Notes under the pieces: model-generated | Told to the model about the DNA's origin: nothing | Seen by the model: only the letters and a program-made list of their open reading frames with translations | The model's database searches: none | Program-made: the position numbers and the translations under genes | Shown: piece after piece, positions 8,227 through 16,743 of the stretch | How the letters are laid out: each line of letters opens with the position of its first letter | How positions within the stretch are numbered: the first letter of the stretch is position 1 | From: Paenibacillus sp. DMB20 | Lineage (GTDB): Bacteria; Bacillota; Bacilli; Paenibacillales; Paenibacillaceae | DNA: 64,000 nucleotides | Assembly (NCBI RefSeq): GCF_000987955.1 | Contig: NZ_LAZU01000036.1 | Span: 186,001 to 250,000 of the forward strand | Reading direction: 5' to 3'

Positions 8227-8946
8227 ATGGGTCGTAAATGGAATAATATTAAAGAGAAGAAAGCCTCGAAGGACGCAAATACCAGCCGTATATACGCTAA
8301 ATTTGGGGTTGAAATTTATGTGGCTGCCAAGAAGGGCGAGCCGGATCCCGAATCGAACCGCGCCCTGAAAGTCGTTCTGGAGCGTGCCAAAACATATAAT
8401 GTACCTAAAGCGATCATCGACCGGGCCCTGGATAAAGCGAAAGGAAGCGCCGAAGAAACGTATACGGAGCTCCGTTACGAAGGTTTTGGACCGAACGGCG
8501 CCATGGTCATCGTCGATACTTTGACCAACAACGTGAACCGTACGGCTTCGGCGGTACGTGCTGCCTTTAACAAAAACGGCGGAAACATGGGCGTAAGCGG
8601 ATCGGTGGCATACATGTTCGATGCGACGGCCGTCATCGGCGTTACGGGCAAGACGTTGGATGAAGTGTTCGAATTGCTGATGGAAGCGGACGTAGAGGTG
8701 CGCGATATTCTGGAGGAAGAAGATGCCGTCATCGTATATGCGGAGCCGGATCAATTCCATGAAGTGCAGGAAGCATTCCGCGCCGCAGGCATCACCGAGT
8801 TTACCGTTGCGGAATTAACGATGCTTGCTCAGAACTACGTCGAGCTTCCGGCGGATGCGGTGCCTCAATTCGAGAAATTGATTGATGCACTCGAAGATCT
8901 GGAAGATGTGCAGCAAGTCTATCATAATGTGGAGCTGGAGGATTAG
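8227..8946 (+). CDS. yeeN: YebC/TACO1-family protein, YeeN type
   Basis: 239 residues beginning MGRKWNNIKEKKASKD, the N-terminus typical of the Bacillus YeeN branch of the YebC/PmpR/TACO1 family. Conserved blocks include SRIYAKFGVEIYVAA, NVPKAIIDRALDKAKG, YEGFGPNGAMVIVDTLTNN and FNKNGGNMGVSGSVAYMF. The family was long annotated as DNA-binding regulators; more recent work links its members to translation of difficult (proline-rich) sequences on the ribosome. It is a cytoplasmic, single-gene unit with its own promoter and terminator. The product family is secure, the molecular role less so. Confidence 0.9.
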   Translation: MGRKWNNIKEKKASKDANTSRIYAKFGVEIYVAAKKGEPDPESNRALKVVLERAKTYNVPKAIIDRALDKAKGSAEETYTELRYEGFGPNGAMVIVDTLTNNVNRTASAVRAAFNKNGGNMGVSGSVAYMFDATAVIGVTGKTLDEVFELLMEADVEVRDILEEEDAVIVYAEPDQFHEVQEAFRAAGITEFTVAELTMLAQNYVELPADAVPQFEKLIDALEDLEDVQQVYHNVELED

Positions 8947-8954
8947 GAGTCTGT

Positions 8955-8997
8955 TTGCGACTATCCTACGTGCTCAGCAGCAACCGCACGTCTGGAA
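8955..8997 (+). other. Degenerate ZTP-riboswitch-like remnant
   Basis: Just after the yeeN stop, the segment ending at 8997 plus the adjoining hairpin resembles the 3' half of the true ZTP riboswitch at 9862-9967. The stretch ACCGCACGTCTGGAAAGAGG aligns with GCCGTACGCCTGGGCAGAGG, and the terminator stem AGAGGTAAGGAG is identical. The first part (GCGACTATCCTACG) is weakly like GTGACTGGCGTAGC. The P2-P3 linker is missing, so it is probably not functional. Confidence 0.35.
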
Positions 8998-9038
8998 AGA
9001 GGTAAGGAGATTTCTTTCTCCTTGCCTCTTTTATTTTT
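8998..9038 (+). terminator. Rho-independent terminator after yeeN
   Basis: 13-bp stem (8998-9010 with 9017-9029, one wobble) and a T-rich tail. The stem sequence is almost the same as the terminator of the purT leader at 9934-9966. Confidence 0.8.
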
Positions 9039-9129
9039 CAATTGGAAACAAAAAAATGCTGCTGTATGGAGTGCGGCCAAAAACAATAAAAATTTTCATG
9101 TTTCTATGATACCGATAGGGTAGATCTCT

Positions 9130-9459
9130 TTAACTTTTGAAGTCTCTAATATAATAGTAAGCAGCTGAAATAGCGCCAACCAGTACTGTAATTGAAAAAC
9201 ACATATAAATGATTTGTTTAACGTACACCACTTCACTTGGAACGAACAAGGCAAAAAGAATGAATAAAATGGTAAGCGATATAAACATTTTGTTCGTTAC
9301 ATTTAGTCTGATCTGTAGACTGTATTCATCTTTTTTGCCAATTTTACTGAGAAAGTAAGTGTAAATAATGGCGCTTATTAATCCAACAGAAGAAATAATC
9401 CCGACAAACAAGTTAAAGTTGCTGTTGTTGCCCAACCACACATCCAAATGATTAATCAT
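9130..9459 (-). CDS. Small membrane protein, three predicted transmembrane segments
   Basis: 109 residues from the ATG at 9459, which has a GGGGGA RBS; a longer start at 9498 would lie inside the upstream gene. Three hydrophobic segments are visible (LFVGIISSVGLISAIIYTYF, MFISLTILFILFALFV, IIYMCFSITVLVGAISAAYY). I do not recognise a family. It overlaps the Xre-type regulator by 8 bp, the common arrangement of a small HTH protein with a membrane partner. The local sequence is clearly more AT-rich than the neighbours, so lateral acquisition is plausible. Confidence 0.6.
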   Translation of the reverse strand: MINHLDVWLGNNSNFNLFVGIISSVGLISAIIYTYFLSKIGKKDEYSLQIRLNVTNKMFISLTILFILFALFVPSEVVYVKQIIYMCFSITVLVGAISAAYYYIRDFKS

Positions 9460-9685
9460 TTTGACTTCCCCCTTTTTCATAAGTGAAAATTTCTTCAATG
9501 CTTACCTCGAAAAAATTAGCGATTCTGTAAGCAAGCAGCAAAGATGGAGAGTAATTATTTTTTTCCATAACAAATATGGTTTGTTTAGATACTCCCACAG
9601 CCTTGGCAAGATCGCTTTGAGACATTTTTTTCAACACCCTGAATTCATAAACTTTATTAACAATGGAGTCTGATTTATTTTCCAA
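9452..9685 (-). CDS. Xre/Cro-type HTH regulator (YozG-like, small)
   Basis: 77 residues; most is one helix-turn-helix domain (RVLKKMSQSDLAKAVGVSKQTIFVMEKNNYSPSL is the classical HTH_3 pattern, read here across residues ~17-50). The start is a TTG at 9685 with GGGGGTGG about 8 bp upstream; no better start is in frame. It is coupled to the downstream membrane-protein gene. Such pairs are widespread in Firmicutes, and the regulator usually controls its own operon. The AT-rich composition sets the pair apart from surrounding DNA. Confidence 0.75.
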   Translation of the reverse strand: MENKSDSIVNKVYEFRVLKKMSQSDLAKAVGVSKQTIFVMEKNNYSPSLLLAYRIANFFEVSIEEIFTYEKGGSQND

Positions 9686-9815
9686 TATTGGCCACCCCCA
9701 AGAACAGAATAAAATATTCTTATAAAAAAGTAAAGTAAAGTTATACGAAAATGATATTCAAAATTTTTGCGGATTGGATTAAGCACGCAAACAACAAAGA
9801 AAATAACCGATCATA

Positions 9816-9844
9816 TTGCAAACCTATCCGGTTTTCAGTATGAT
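9816..9844 (+). promoter_or_regulatory. Probable SigA promoter of purT
   Basis: TTGCAA (9816-9821), 17-bp spacer, TATGAT (9839-9844). The predicted transcript would start near 9851, immediately before the riboswitch. Confidence 0.6.
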
Positions 9845-9861
9845 TTACGTGACAATAGAAA

Positions 9862-9967
9862 GATTTATGTGTGACTGGCGTAGCATGGGCAACCATGAGG
9901 GAGCACATAAATGAAACGGCCGTACGCCTGGGCAGAGGTAAGGAGTTTATTTCCTTGCCTCTTTTTC
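9862..9967 (+). promoter_or_regulatory. ZTP (pfl) riboswitch with intrinsic terminator, controlling purT
   Basis: The leader contains the diagnostic ZTP-riboswitch blocks in order: GTGACTGGCG (9871-9880), a short hairpin CATG-GGCAAC-CATG (9884-9897), GGGAGCACAT (9899-9908), and the 3' pseudoknot element CGGCCGTACGCCTGGGCA (9917-9934). A terminator hairpin (AGAGGTAAGGA paired with TCCTTGCCTCT, then five T) follows at 9934-9966. ZTP accumulates when 10-formyl-tetrahydrofolate is short, and binding turns expression on. The downstream PurT uses formate instead of formyl-folate, so this gene is a logical target. Identified by motif reading only, not by a covariance search. Confidence 0.85.
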
Positions 9968-10020
9968 ATTTTTTGATTGTTTCCATTGCAGAACCATTAA
10001 ATTTAGCGGAGGATGATACC

Positions 10021-11181
10021 ATGTTTCAAACCAAGAAATTGCTGCTGCTCGGCTCGGGAGAATTAGGGAAGGAAGTTTTGATCGAGGCACAGCGCCTCGG
10101 GGTTGAGACGATAGCGGTAGACCGCTATGCCCATGCTCCGGCGATGCAGGTTGCCCATCGCAGCCACGTGATCGATATGCTGGATGCCCGGCGGTTGAGA
10201 GAGGTGATCGAGCTTGAGAACCCGGACTTGATCGTCCCCGAGATCGAAGCGCTTGCCACCTCGGAACTGGTGAAGCTGGAAGAGGAAGGGTACCGGGTTA
10301 TTCCTACGGCACGGGCGGCAAAACTGACGATGGATCGGGAAGGGATTCGACGTTTGGCTGCGGAGAAACTCGGCTTGCTCACAGCCGGTTATAGGTTCGC
10401 GGAAACTTTTGAAGAATTTGTTGCGGCAGTTAAAGAAATCGGCTACCCTTGCGTGATTAAACCGCTCATGAGCTCTTCGGGGAAAGGGCAGAGCGTTTGC
10501 CGGGAAGAGGGGGACATCGAGAAATGCTGGGTCATCGCCATGGAAGGCGGACGGGTGCAAAACGGCCGTGTCATTGTTGAGGAGTTCATCCGGTTCGAAT
10601 CGGAGATAACACTGCTCACCGTACGATCGGTCAGCGGAACAAGCTTTTGCGCTCCGATCGGACATGTTCAGGAGAGCGGCGATTATATTGAATCCTGGCA
10701 GCCTCATGCCATGACGGAAGCCCAGATTGCGGAAGCCAAGCATATTGCTCAAGCCATTACCGACGAACTGGGCGGTTACGGGCTTTTCGGGGTTGAGTTG
10801 TTTCTCGCGGAGAACAAGGTTTATTTCAGCGAAGTTTCACCGCGTCCTCATGATACCGGATTGGTGACGCTTGCCACGCAGAATTTGTCCGAGTTTGCGC
10901 TTCATGTCCGGGCAATTTTGGGGTACCCGATCCCTGAAATACTTTTGGTAACGCCCGGGTCCAGCCGGCCGCTAAAGGCCGATCGGGAGCTTGAAAATTA
11001 TTCGATTACGGGGTTGGAACAGGCTTTGAGGGTACCTAATACCCAGCTTCGAATTTTCGCCAAACCGATTACGAAACCCGGCCGGCGAATGGCTGTTGCG
11101 TTATCTGCGGGCGAGACAACGGAAGTGGCACGGATGCGGGCCAAACAGGCTTTGGACTGTCTTGCCGTAGAGGATGTTTAG
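10021..11181 (+). CDS. purT: Formate-dependent phosphoribosylglycinamide formyltransferase (PurT)
   Basis: 386 residues, ATP-grasp family. It is colinear with E. coli PurT: LLLLGSGELGKEVLIEAQRLG, VDRYAHAPAMQVAHRSHVI, KLTMDREGIRRLAAE, KPLMSSSGKGQSV, GYGLFGVELF and FSEVSPRPHDTGLVTL (metal/ATP-binding Glu and Asn-Ser region). It formylates GAR with formate and ATP in purine synthesis, by-passing the folate-dependent PurN. The start is the ATG at 10021 with GCGGAGGATG upstream; an in-frame GTG at 9871 lies inside the riboswitch and is not used. It is a single gene under the ZTP riboswitch. Confidence 0.95.
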   Translation: MFQTKKLLLLGSGELGKEVLIEAQRLGVETIAVDRYAHAPAMQVAHRSHVIDMLDARRLREVIELENPDLIVPEIEALATSELVKLEEEGYRVIPTARAAKLTMDREGIRRLAAEKLGLLTAGYRFAETFEEFVAAVKEIGYPCVIKPLMSSSGKGQSVCREEGDIEKCWVIAMEGGRVQNGRVIVEEFIRFESEITLLTVRSVSGTSFCAPIGHVQESGDYIESWQPHAMTEAQIAEAKHIAQAITDELGGYGLFGVELFLAENKVYFSEVSPRPHDTGLVTLATQNLSEFALHVRAILGYPIPEILLVTPGSSRPLKADRELENYSITGLEQALRVPNTQLRIFAKPITKPGRRMAVALSAGETTEVARMRAKQALDCLAVEDV

Positions 11182-11218
11182 GCGTGCGCCATAACATCCG
11201 GCTGATGCTGTAAATGCC

Positions 11219-11262
11219 AAAAACCATAAAAGCTTGCCGTGACGGCAGTTTTTATGGTTTTT
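11219..11262. terminator. Bidirectional terminator between purT and the ger operon
   Basis: AAAAACCATAAAA...TTTTTATGGTTTTT long stem with a TGCCGT/ACGGCA top. A-rich on one side and T-rich on the other, so it can serve both converging transcripts. Confidence 0.85.
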
Positions 11263-11269
11263 CTTTGGT

Positions 11270-12394
11270 TTAACGCAGCACTCCGGTATCCACGATATTC
11301 AAGTCGACTTTGGCGTGAAAGCGAACCTCTTTATAATCCGTAGACCAGTTTTTGCTTCTCCAAATTTTGTTGTGATAAGCAATGAGATGCCTTCCTACTC
11401 CAAAAATATCGCAATTCGCCTCCTGAACCTTTCGGATGACTTCTTCGGCTTGTTCCGTCAACATCTCGGACAGTTTTTTGTTCATGCTGTTTATGTTTTT
11501 TTCGGTCAGCAAATGCTGCCCCGTGTATTCTTCTATGATCGCATGCAGCTTTATGCCCAGATAGACATCGATATCGCCTTGCGGCGATACCTTGACCTTG
11601 AAAGACCGTCTTATTTTTTTTTGGCCGACATTAAAACTGATGGAACCGAGGATGGGGTTGGGGTCTTTCATTTCGATTTTTTTGGTAAACCGTGCATTAT
11701 CGCCGGATCCTCCCTTGAGCAGGGTCAACATGATGGCTTGATCCGTATTCAACAATCCGGTGTAATGTTCATTATGAAAGAGAGCAACCCCTTTGGCTGC
11801 AAGATCTTTCCCCTCTTGGCCAATATAGGGGAGAGCAAAGTCCTGGCCAGGATCCTTCAGGGAGCGAAATAAGGAGTCTACCGTTTCCGGCGGATAAAAC
11901 AGACTCATTTCTTCCAGGCTTTTGATTTTCTGCGTAATGAACTCGCCGATTTTTAATTCGCCCACTTTTTGCATAAAAAGAATATCCGAGGCCTTTTGGT
12001 CTGTAATGATGACCCTGACATTCGATGTAGGATTGCTTGGATCCCTGAAATTCACGTTAAGCGTCGAATAAATGCCATGCTCAGCCAAGGGCTTCCCGAT
12101 CAAGCGGATCCCATTTTTAATAAACCTGATATTTCCGCGAACTTTATTACGAATTCTGTTGCTTGCGTCTCGCGGAGTCTGCCCTGTGCAGGTATATATT
12201 TCATTGATTGTACTCATCTGCTCGGCTTCGGGAGGAAATATGATTTCCACGGTTTCCTGCATCTTCATTTCTTCGGTAAGATCAAAGCCCACGCTGTAGG
12301 CCAAATTCAGGTCTTTAAGATATTCGCGATCCCAGCACCCTGCCAAGAAGACGGCGGCCAGAATCATCGACAAGAGACAAAATACAGCCTTCAT
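11270..12394 (-). CDS. Spore germination lipoprotein, Ger(x)C family
   Basis: 374 residues with a lipoprotein signal (LSMILAAVFLAGC, lipobox Cys20) followed by WDRE, the usual start of mature GerAC/GerKC proteins. Other family marks are GQTPRDASNRI-like, a central RVIITDQKASDIL segment and the C-terminal FGVGRHLIAYHNKIW block. It is anchored to the outer face of the spore inner membrane, where the A, B and C subunits form the nutrient germinant receptor. The start overlaps the subunit B gene by 4 bp (ATGA). It is the last gene of the operon, ending at the bidirectional terminator. Confidence 0.9.
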   Translation of the reverse strand: MKAVFCLLSMILAAVFLAGCWDREYLKDLNLAYSVGFDLTEEMKMQETVEIIFPPEAEQMSTINEIYTCTGQTPRDASNRIRNKVRGNIRFIKNGIRLIGKPLAEHGIYSTLNVNFRDPSNPTSNVRVIITDQKASDILFMQKVGELKIGEFITQKIKSLEEMSLFYPPETVDSLFRSLKDPGQDFALPYIGQEGKDLAAKGVALFHNEHYTGLLNTDQAIMLTLLKGGSGDNARFTKKIEMKDPNPILGSISFNVGQKKIRRSFKVKVSPQGDIDVYLGIKLHAIIEEYTGQHLLTEKNINSMNKKLSEMLTEQAEEVIRKVQEANCDIFGVGRHLIAYHNKIWRSKNWSTDYKEVRFHAKVDLNIVDTGVLR

Positions 12395-13488
12395 GAAGGA
12401 ATTTCACCCGCTTTCCTTTTGGTTAAAAAAGAAAGCAACATCATTCCTGCAGGTAAAATGCCGATGAACGAATAAGCCAAATATTCGGCAATTTGATCAA
12501 GCATGCGTATCGACGTCGGGGTTACCGGGACTAGCGCAATGCCGTAAATCAAAAGGATGACATAAGGAGCAAAATTTCTGTGATTCTTTTGATTGAACAT
12601 TTCGGTTAACCCTACCGATGCCGCATAACAGTAGCTGGCTATGGAACAAACCAGCGTGATCGACCATATGGGCAAAAACAAAACATCAGCCCGGTCAAAG
12701 ATATAAAAATTCAAAGTTTTCATCAGATAAATGACCGGCTCGGGAATGATCCTTAGTTGCTCCGAGTTAAAAACCATAAGGCAGGTCGTCACGACAAAGA
12801 AGTAGAAAAGCGTCACAAATACATTTGCCATGCAAATCCTGAACACCTTTTGTTTACTCGTTCCTTCGACAAGCGGCAAAATGATGAGCATGATTTCAAA
12901 CCCGTACATGGAAATGGTAGAATCCTTGGCACCTTTAAGAATACCCGGGAAACCCGCTTCAAAGATGGGTAACGTATATTCAAGGCGCGCTTGCGTCAAA
13001 CCGTAACTGATTAATAGGATCAAGGGAACAAACAGGAATGACGCCAGTGTATAGAACCTGGCCAAAACATTGAACTTTTCTCGGGCAAGATTGAGCGTCA
13101 TGATGCTGAACAGGCCCAATAAAATCCACTTTGGGGTTGATTGAAGCATCCACCGTTGAAGGACTTCCACCGCGCTGAGCATAATATTGGCGCCGAGCAC
13201 GATAAAGTAACCGATGTACAATGCGATCAAAAGCCGTCCCAGAAAAGGGCCTGCAAATTGAATGAAAATACGGTACAAGTTTTGTCCGGGATAGCGATTC
13301 ATCAATCCCCATAACATGAGAATGAGGATTTGGGTGATTATTCCCGCCACAATCACGGAAAGACCGCTTCCGCCCTTGGCGTCTTCGCTCAGTTTAAAAG
13401 GAATGGATAAAACGCCAACCCCGATTTGCGCCTGGATAATGAACAAAAACAATTGTCTGAGCGAGATTTTTTTGGGGATTTGGGTCAT
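12391..13488 (-). CDS. Spore germination permease, GerAB/GerKB family
   Basis: 365 residues with about ten transmembrane segments; amino-acid/polyamine/organocation superfamily (GerAB/ArcD). The N-terminus ISLRQLFLFIIQAQIGVGVLSIPF is typical. Subunit B carries the germinant-binding site in characterised receptors. It lies between subunits A and C and overlaps C by 4 bp. The germinant cannot be predicted from sequence. Confidence 0.88.
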   Translation of the reverse strand: MTQIPKKISLRQLFLFIIQAQIGVGVLSIPFKLSEDAKGGSGLSVIVAGIITQILILMLWGLMNRYPGQNLYRIFIQFAGPFLGRLLIALYIGYFIVLGANIMLSAVEVLQRWMLQSTPKWILLGLFSIMTLNLAREKFNVLARFYTLASFLFVPLILLISYGLTQARLEYTLPIFEAGFPGILKGAKDSTISMYGFEIMLIILPLVEGTSKQKVFRICMANVFVTLFYFFVVTTCLMVFNSEQLRIIPEPVIYLMKTLNFYIFDRADVLFLPIWSITLVCSIASYCYAASVGLTEMFNQKNHRNFAPYVILLIYGIALVPVTPTSIRMLDQIAEYLAYSFIGILPAGMMLLSFLTKRKAGEIPS

Positions 13489-13519
13489 GGGAGCGTCATC
13501 CTTTACATTGAGAATGTGG

Positions 13520-14943
13520 CTATTTTTTAGCGTTTAGTCTTCCCTTGAATTTCCGAATGCTCCAAATGGGAAATCGCAAAAAGGTATCCTTTAATCCGCT
13601 GAATTGAAGGGGAGACAGAGGCGTTAAGTAAGGCTTTCCGAACGATTCCAGCTTGCATAAATGGACGAACAGGATGGTTAATCCGAAAGAAATGCCGATA
13701 TATCCAAAAATGGAGGCGGCTACCATAAGGGGGAACCTTAATATGCGGATGCTGCGCCCATTTCATTGGAAGGGATAAGAAAGGATGCGATGGCCGTTAA
13801 GGCAACAACAATAATCATGGTGTAAGAGATCAAACCGGCTTTCACGATGGCATCGCCAATGACCAGACCGCCCACAATCCCGATCGTTTGCCCAACCCGG
13901 CTTGGTAGACGAAGTCCGGCTTCCCTGAGCAATTCGAATATTAATTCGAGAAACATCGCCTCGACCAGAGGCGGATAGGGAATACGGGTTAACGATCCTT
14001 GAACCGTAAAGAAAAGCTGGAGCGGCAAAACGTTGGAATGAAAGGAAACGGTTGCGATATAGATGGCTGGCAATTGAAAGGCCAAGACAAAACTGATTAG
14101 CCGTATAATGCGCACGAATGAAGCAATCATCCACCGGTTGTTATAGTCGTCGGGGGTTTTATAAAATGCAAAAAAACTGACGGGCACAATCAAGGCGGTA
14201 GGATCTCCTTCCAGCATGATTGCAATATGTCCTGTAAGCAAATAAGCGCTCGCGTGGTCGGGACGTTCCGTGTTCAAATGCTGAGGAAAGATGGAATAAG
14301 GGTTATCCTCCATCATTTCCTGAATGAATCCAGTGGAAACGATTTTATCGAGAGGGATTTCTTTTAAACGGGACTCCACTTTTTCAATGGTTTGTTGTTC
14401 CGCAAGATCGTTCATATAAACCAAAGCAACTTGTTTTGGAGCGGTCTTTCCCACCGATAAATAACGGACCGTAAGACTGCGACTGCTGATCTGTTTTCGA
14501 ATCAGGTATAAGTTGGTTTTTAAATCCTCAATAAATCCGGTATGCGCTCCGCGAATGATGGCTTCGTTTTCCGGCTCCGTAATGCTCCGGGAATATTGAG
14601 CCGGCGTGGCTAGTATGTAAAACTTCTCGTTCCCCTCCATCAAATAAAGACTGCTGCCCTGTAGCAGCCCTTGCACGCCTTTATCCGGGTCTGATTCGAG
14701 CGTATGCGAAAGCGTGGTAAAAACCTCATCGAGATCCTTGTTCTCGCTCCGGTTCAGCGGCGTAAGAATATTTCGCTCAATGAGCTCGGGATCCGCCAGC
14801 GACTCGAGAAAAAGCAAAACTCCGCGCGATCCTTTATAATCCTGCCGGGTGATTTTCAGGTCATTGGATTGAAACAAGGCATTCTTTATAAAGTCCACAT
14901 TTTTATCCAGTGAGGATGAATCAGCCCCATACGTTTGTTTCAT
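13520..14943 (-). pseudogene. Spore germination protein, GerAA/GerKA family, one frameshift
   Basis: The N-terminal frame (401 codons from the ATG at 14943) has the GerA cytoplasmic domain and membrane core (NPYSIFPQHLNTERPDHASAYLL, then LTRIPYPPLVEAMFLELIFELLREAGLRLP). It ends in an apparent stop at 13738 after SNEMGAASAY. One base later in register the family sequence resumes, IRILRFPLMVAASIFGYIG..., and runs to 13520 with the conserved C-terminal block VHLCKLESFGKPYLTPLSPL. A single missing base near 13755 explains it. Restored length is ~475 residues, normal for subunit A. Without it the receptor would be non-functional; a sequence error is more likely. Confidence 0.85.
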
Positions 14944-14978
14944 GATTTAAGCACGCCTTCCGGAGTAATTAATAAGGG

Positions 14979-15009
14979 TAATATCTCCAGAAATCCGGAG
15001 CAGTATTCC
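14979..15009 (-). promoter_or_regulatory. Possible SigG (forespore) promoter of the ger operon
   Basis: On the minus strand GGAATA (15004-15009), 18-bp spacer and GATATTA (14979-14985) resemble the SigG consensus TGAATA/CATATTA, ~35 bp ahead of the subunit A start. Forespore expression is the rule for this operon type. The match is imperfect. Confidence 0.35.
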
Positions 15010-15162
15010 GGTTTAGCCGAACATGATCCGATCAGAGACGTTCTTACGGGAACCTTGATAAGGTTACGCGATGAAGAAACGGCACCGTTTGTCATCTGGG
15101 CGAATATACTGTCATTGCACCCCTAAGCGGATGACTACGACGAAAAAAGAAGCGGAGGTTCA

Positions 15163-15861
15163 GTGCCGGTGGTTCAGATAGTGCAAGGGAGCGGTCCCTT
15201 TCCGGATTTTTCGAACGTTCATATCGTAATCGATGTACTTCGGGCCTTTACGGTAGCGCATTATGCTTTTATGAAAGGGGTACGGGGAATAGAGCTCGCA
15301 GGGACCGTTCATGAGGCGTTCCGGATGAAAGAGATGAACCCCGATTTTCTATTGGCCGGCGAAGCGGAAGGTTTGCCGATAGAAGGTTTTGATCTCGATA
15401 ACTCTCCGGCACGCCTGAACAGCCGTGATGTCGAGGGCAGGTATTTGATTCAAAAGACGACCAATGGCGTAAAGGCCGTACTGAATGCCTTGAATGCGGA
15501 CCATGTCTATGTAACCGGTTTTTCCAATGCGAAAACGACGGCTTTGCATATCAAGCATCGCCTCTTGAAGAACGATCCCCGCTTGACCGTCAAAATCATC
15601 GCGTCACATCCGTCGGGAGACGATGATCTGGCATGCGCTCAGTACATGAAAAGCATTCTTCTCAACGTAAACGGTCCAACCTCCGAAGAAACGGCGGCTC
15701 GGATTATAGCTTCTGAAGCCGCCCAAAAGTTCCTCGACGACACCATAACCGAATTTGATAAGGATGACATTCCTTATTGTATCCGGGAACAGGAGTGCGG
15801 ATTTGTCATGAAAGTCGTTCGCGTTGATAACATACCAAGGATTGAGAGGGTACCCATATGA
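15163..15861 (+). CDS. comB: 2-phosphosulfolactate phosphatase (ComB family)
   Basis: 232 residues starting with GTG at 15163, preceded by GCGGAGG. Family signatures are VHIVIDVLRAFTVAHYAF, LLAGEAEGLPIEGFDLDNSP and TTNGVKAVLNA. ComB removes phosphate from 2-phosphosulfolactate to give sulfolactate. First described in methanogen coenzyme M synthesis, it also occurs with ComA in Bacillus (yitC/yitD), where sulfolactate is a spore solute. It lies next to a germination operon and overlaps comA by 4 bp (ATGA), so a sporulation role is likely. This comB is unrelated to the competence gene of the same name. Confidence 0.85.
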   Translation: MPVVQIVQGSGPFPDFSNVHIVIDVLRAFTVAHYAFMKGVRGIELAGTVHEAFRMKEMNPDFLLAGEAEGLPIEGFDLDNSPARLNSRDVEGRYLIQKTTNGVKAVLNALNADHVYVTGFSNAKTTALHIKHRLLKNDPRLTVKIIASHPSGDDDLACAQYMKSILLNVNGPTSEETAARIIASEAAQKFLDDTITEFDKDDIPYCIREQECGFVMKVVRVDNIPRIERVPI

Positions 15862-16622
15862 TCAATACAGGACTTGTGCTGCCCGAACGGCAGCTCAAAC
15901 CCAGACGGAACGGTTTGACGGTGCTGATCGATAACGGAGTTCCGCTTAACTTTTTCAGGGATACGATCGAAAGCGCTTCGGAGTATATCGATTACGTCAA
16001 ATTCGGTTGGGGCACATCCATCGTTTCGCCGCATCTCGAACAAAAAATTGCTCATTTGCGCGAGTTCAAGATTGAATTTTTCTTTGGAGGCACCTTATTC
16101 GAGAAATTTTTAAGCCAGAATAGGCTGGATGAGTTTAGGGATTTCTGCTTGCGATGTCATGCTTCGCATATTGAAATATCAAACGGCACGCTTTCCATTT
16201 CAAACCGGGAAAAAGCGGGGTATATCAAGGATTTTAGCCATGAATTCATCGTCTTCAGCGAGGTGGGGCACAAAGATGCGGAGGTATCGTGCAAGCAAAA
16301 CTCCGCCGAATGGACAGAGGCCATCATGGAGGATCTAGACGCGGGGGCATACAAGGTCATCACGGAAGCAAGAGAAAGCGGAACCAGCGGGATATGCAAT
16401 GCCAAAGGCGAGATCAGGCTGGATATCATAGACCAGATTATAGGCTCTGGCATAAGCCTGGACCGGGTTATTTTCGAAGCGCCGAACAAAATGCTCCAGA
16501 CTTGCTTTATCCGATTGGCCGGTTCCAATGTAAATCTGGGGAATATCCCGTTCGCCGATCCCATCGGGCTTGAGACGCTTCGTTTGGGCCTTCGGTCAGA
16601 TACGTTCCATACTTTTGATTAA
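15858..16622 (+). CDS. comA: Phosphosulfolactate synthase (ComA family)
   Basis: 254 residues, TIM-barrel ComA family: RRNGLTVLIDNGVPLNFFRD, YIDYVKFGWGTS, EFFFGGTLFEKFL, HIEISNGTLSIS, VITEARESGTSGI and FEAPNKMLQTCFI. It adds sulfite to phosphoenolpyruvate to form 2-phosphosulfolactate, which ComB then dephosphorylates. It is translationally coupled to comB and ends before a strong terminator, so the two genes form a complete sulfolactate pathway. Confidence 0.88.
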   Translation: MINTGLVLPERQLKPRRNGLTVLIDNGVPLNFFRDTIESASEYIDYVKFGWGTSIVSPHLEQKIAHLREFKIEFFFGGTLFEKFLSQNRLDEFRDFCLRCHASHIEISNGTLSISNREKAGYIKDFSHEFIVFSEVGHKDAEVSCKQNSAEWTEAIMEDLDAGAYKVITEARESGTSGICNAKGEIRLDIIDQIIGSGISLDRVIFEAPNKMLQTCFIRLAGSNVNLGNIPFADPIGLETLRLGLRSDTFHTFD

Positions 16623-16666
16623 TCAAAAACAGGATTGACAAGGGGGACGTATTCATTCATATAATC

Positions 16667-16702
16667 ATTAAAAAGCGTAGTGCTGGCATTACGCTTTTTA
16701 AT
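16667..16702 (+). terminator. Rho-independent terminator of comB-comA
   Basis: 13-bp perfect stem ATTAAAAAGCGTA / TACGCTTTTTAAT with a 10-base loop. Confidence 0.8.
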
Positions 16703-16743
16703 AATGCAAATCCTTGTAAATACGCTAAAAAGAGGTGAACGGC

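Noticed and set aside
9871..10020. An in-frame GTG at 9871 would lengthen purT by 50 codons
   Set aside because: The stretch is the ZTP riboswitch and terminator, and the ATG at 10021 has a good RBS and matches the PurT N-terminus.
14935..15126. A 63-codon plus-strand frame between the ger operon and comB
   Set aside because: It starts inside the gerA-type gene start, lacks an RBS and overlaps the presumed SigG promoter region.
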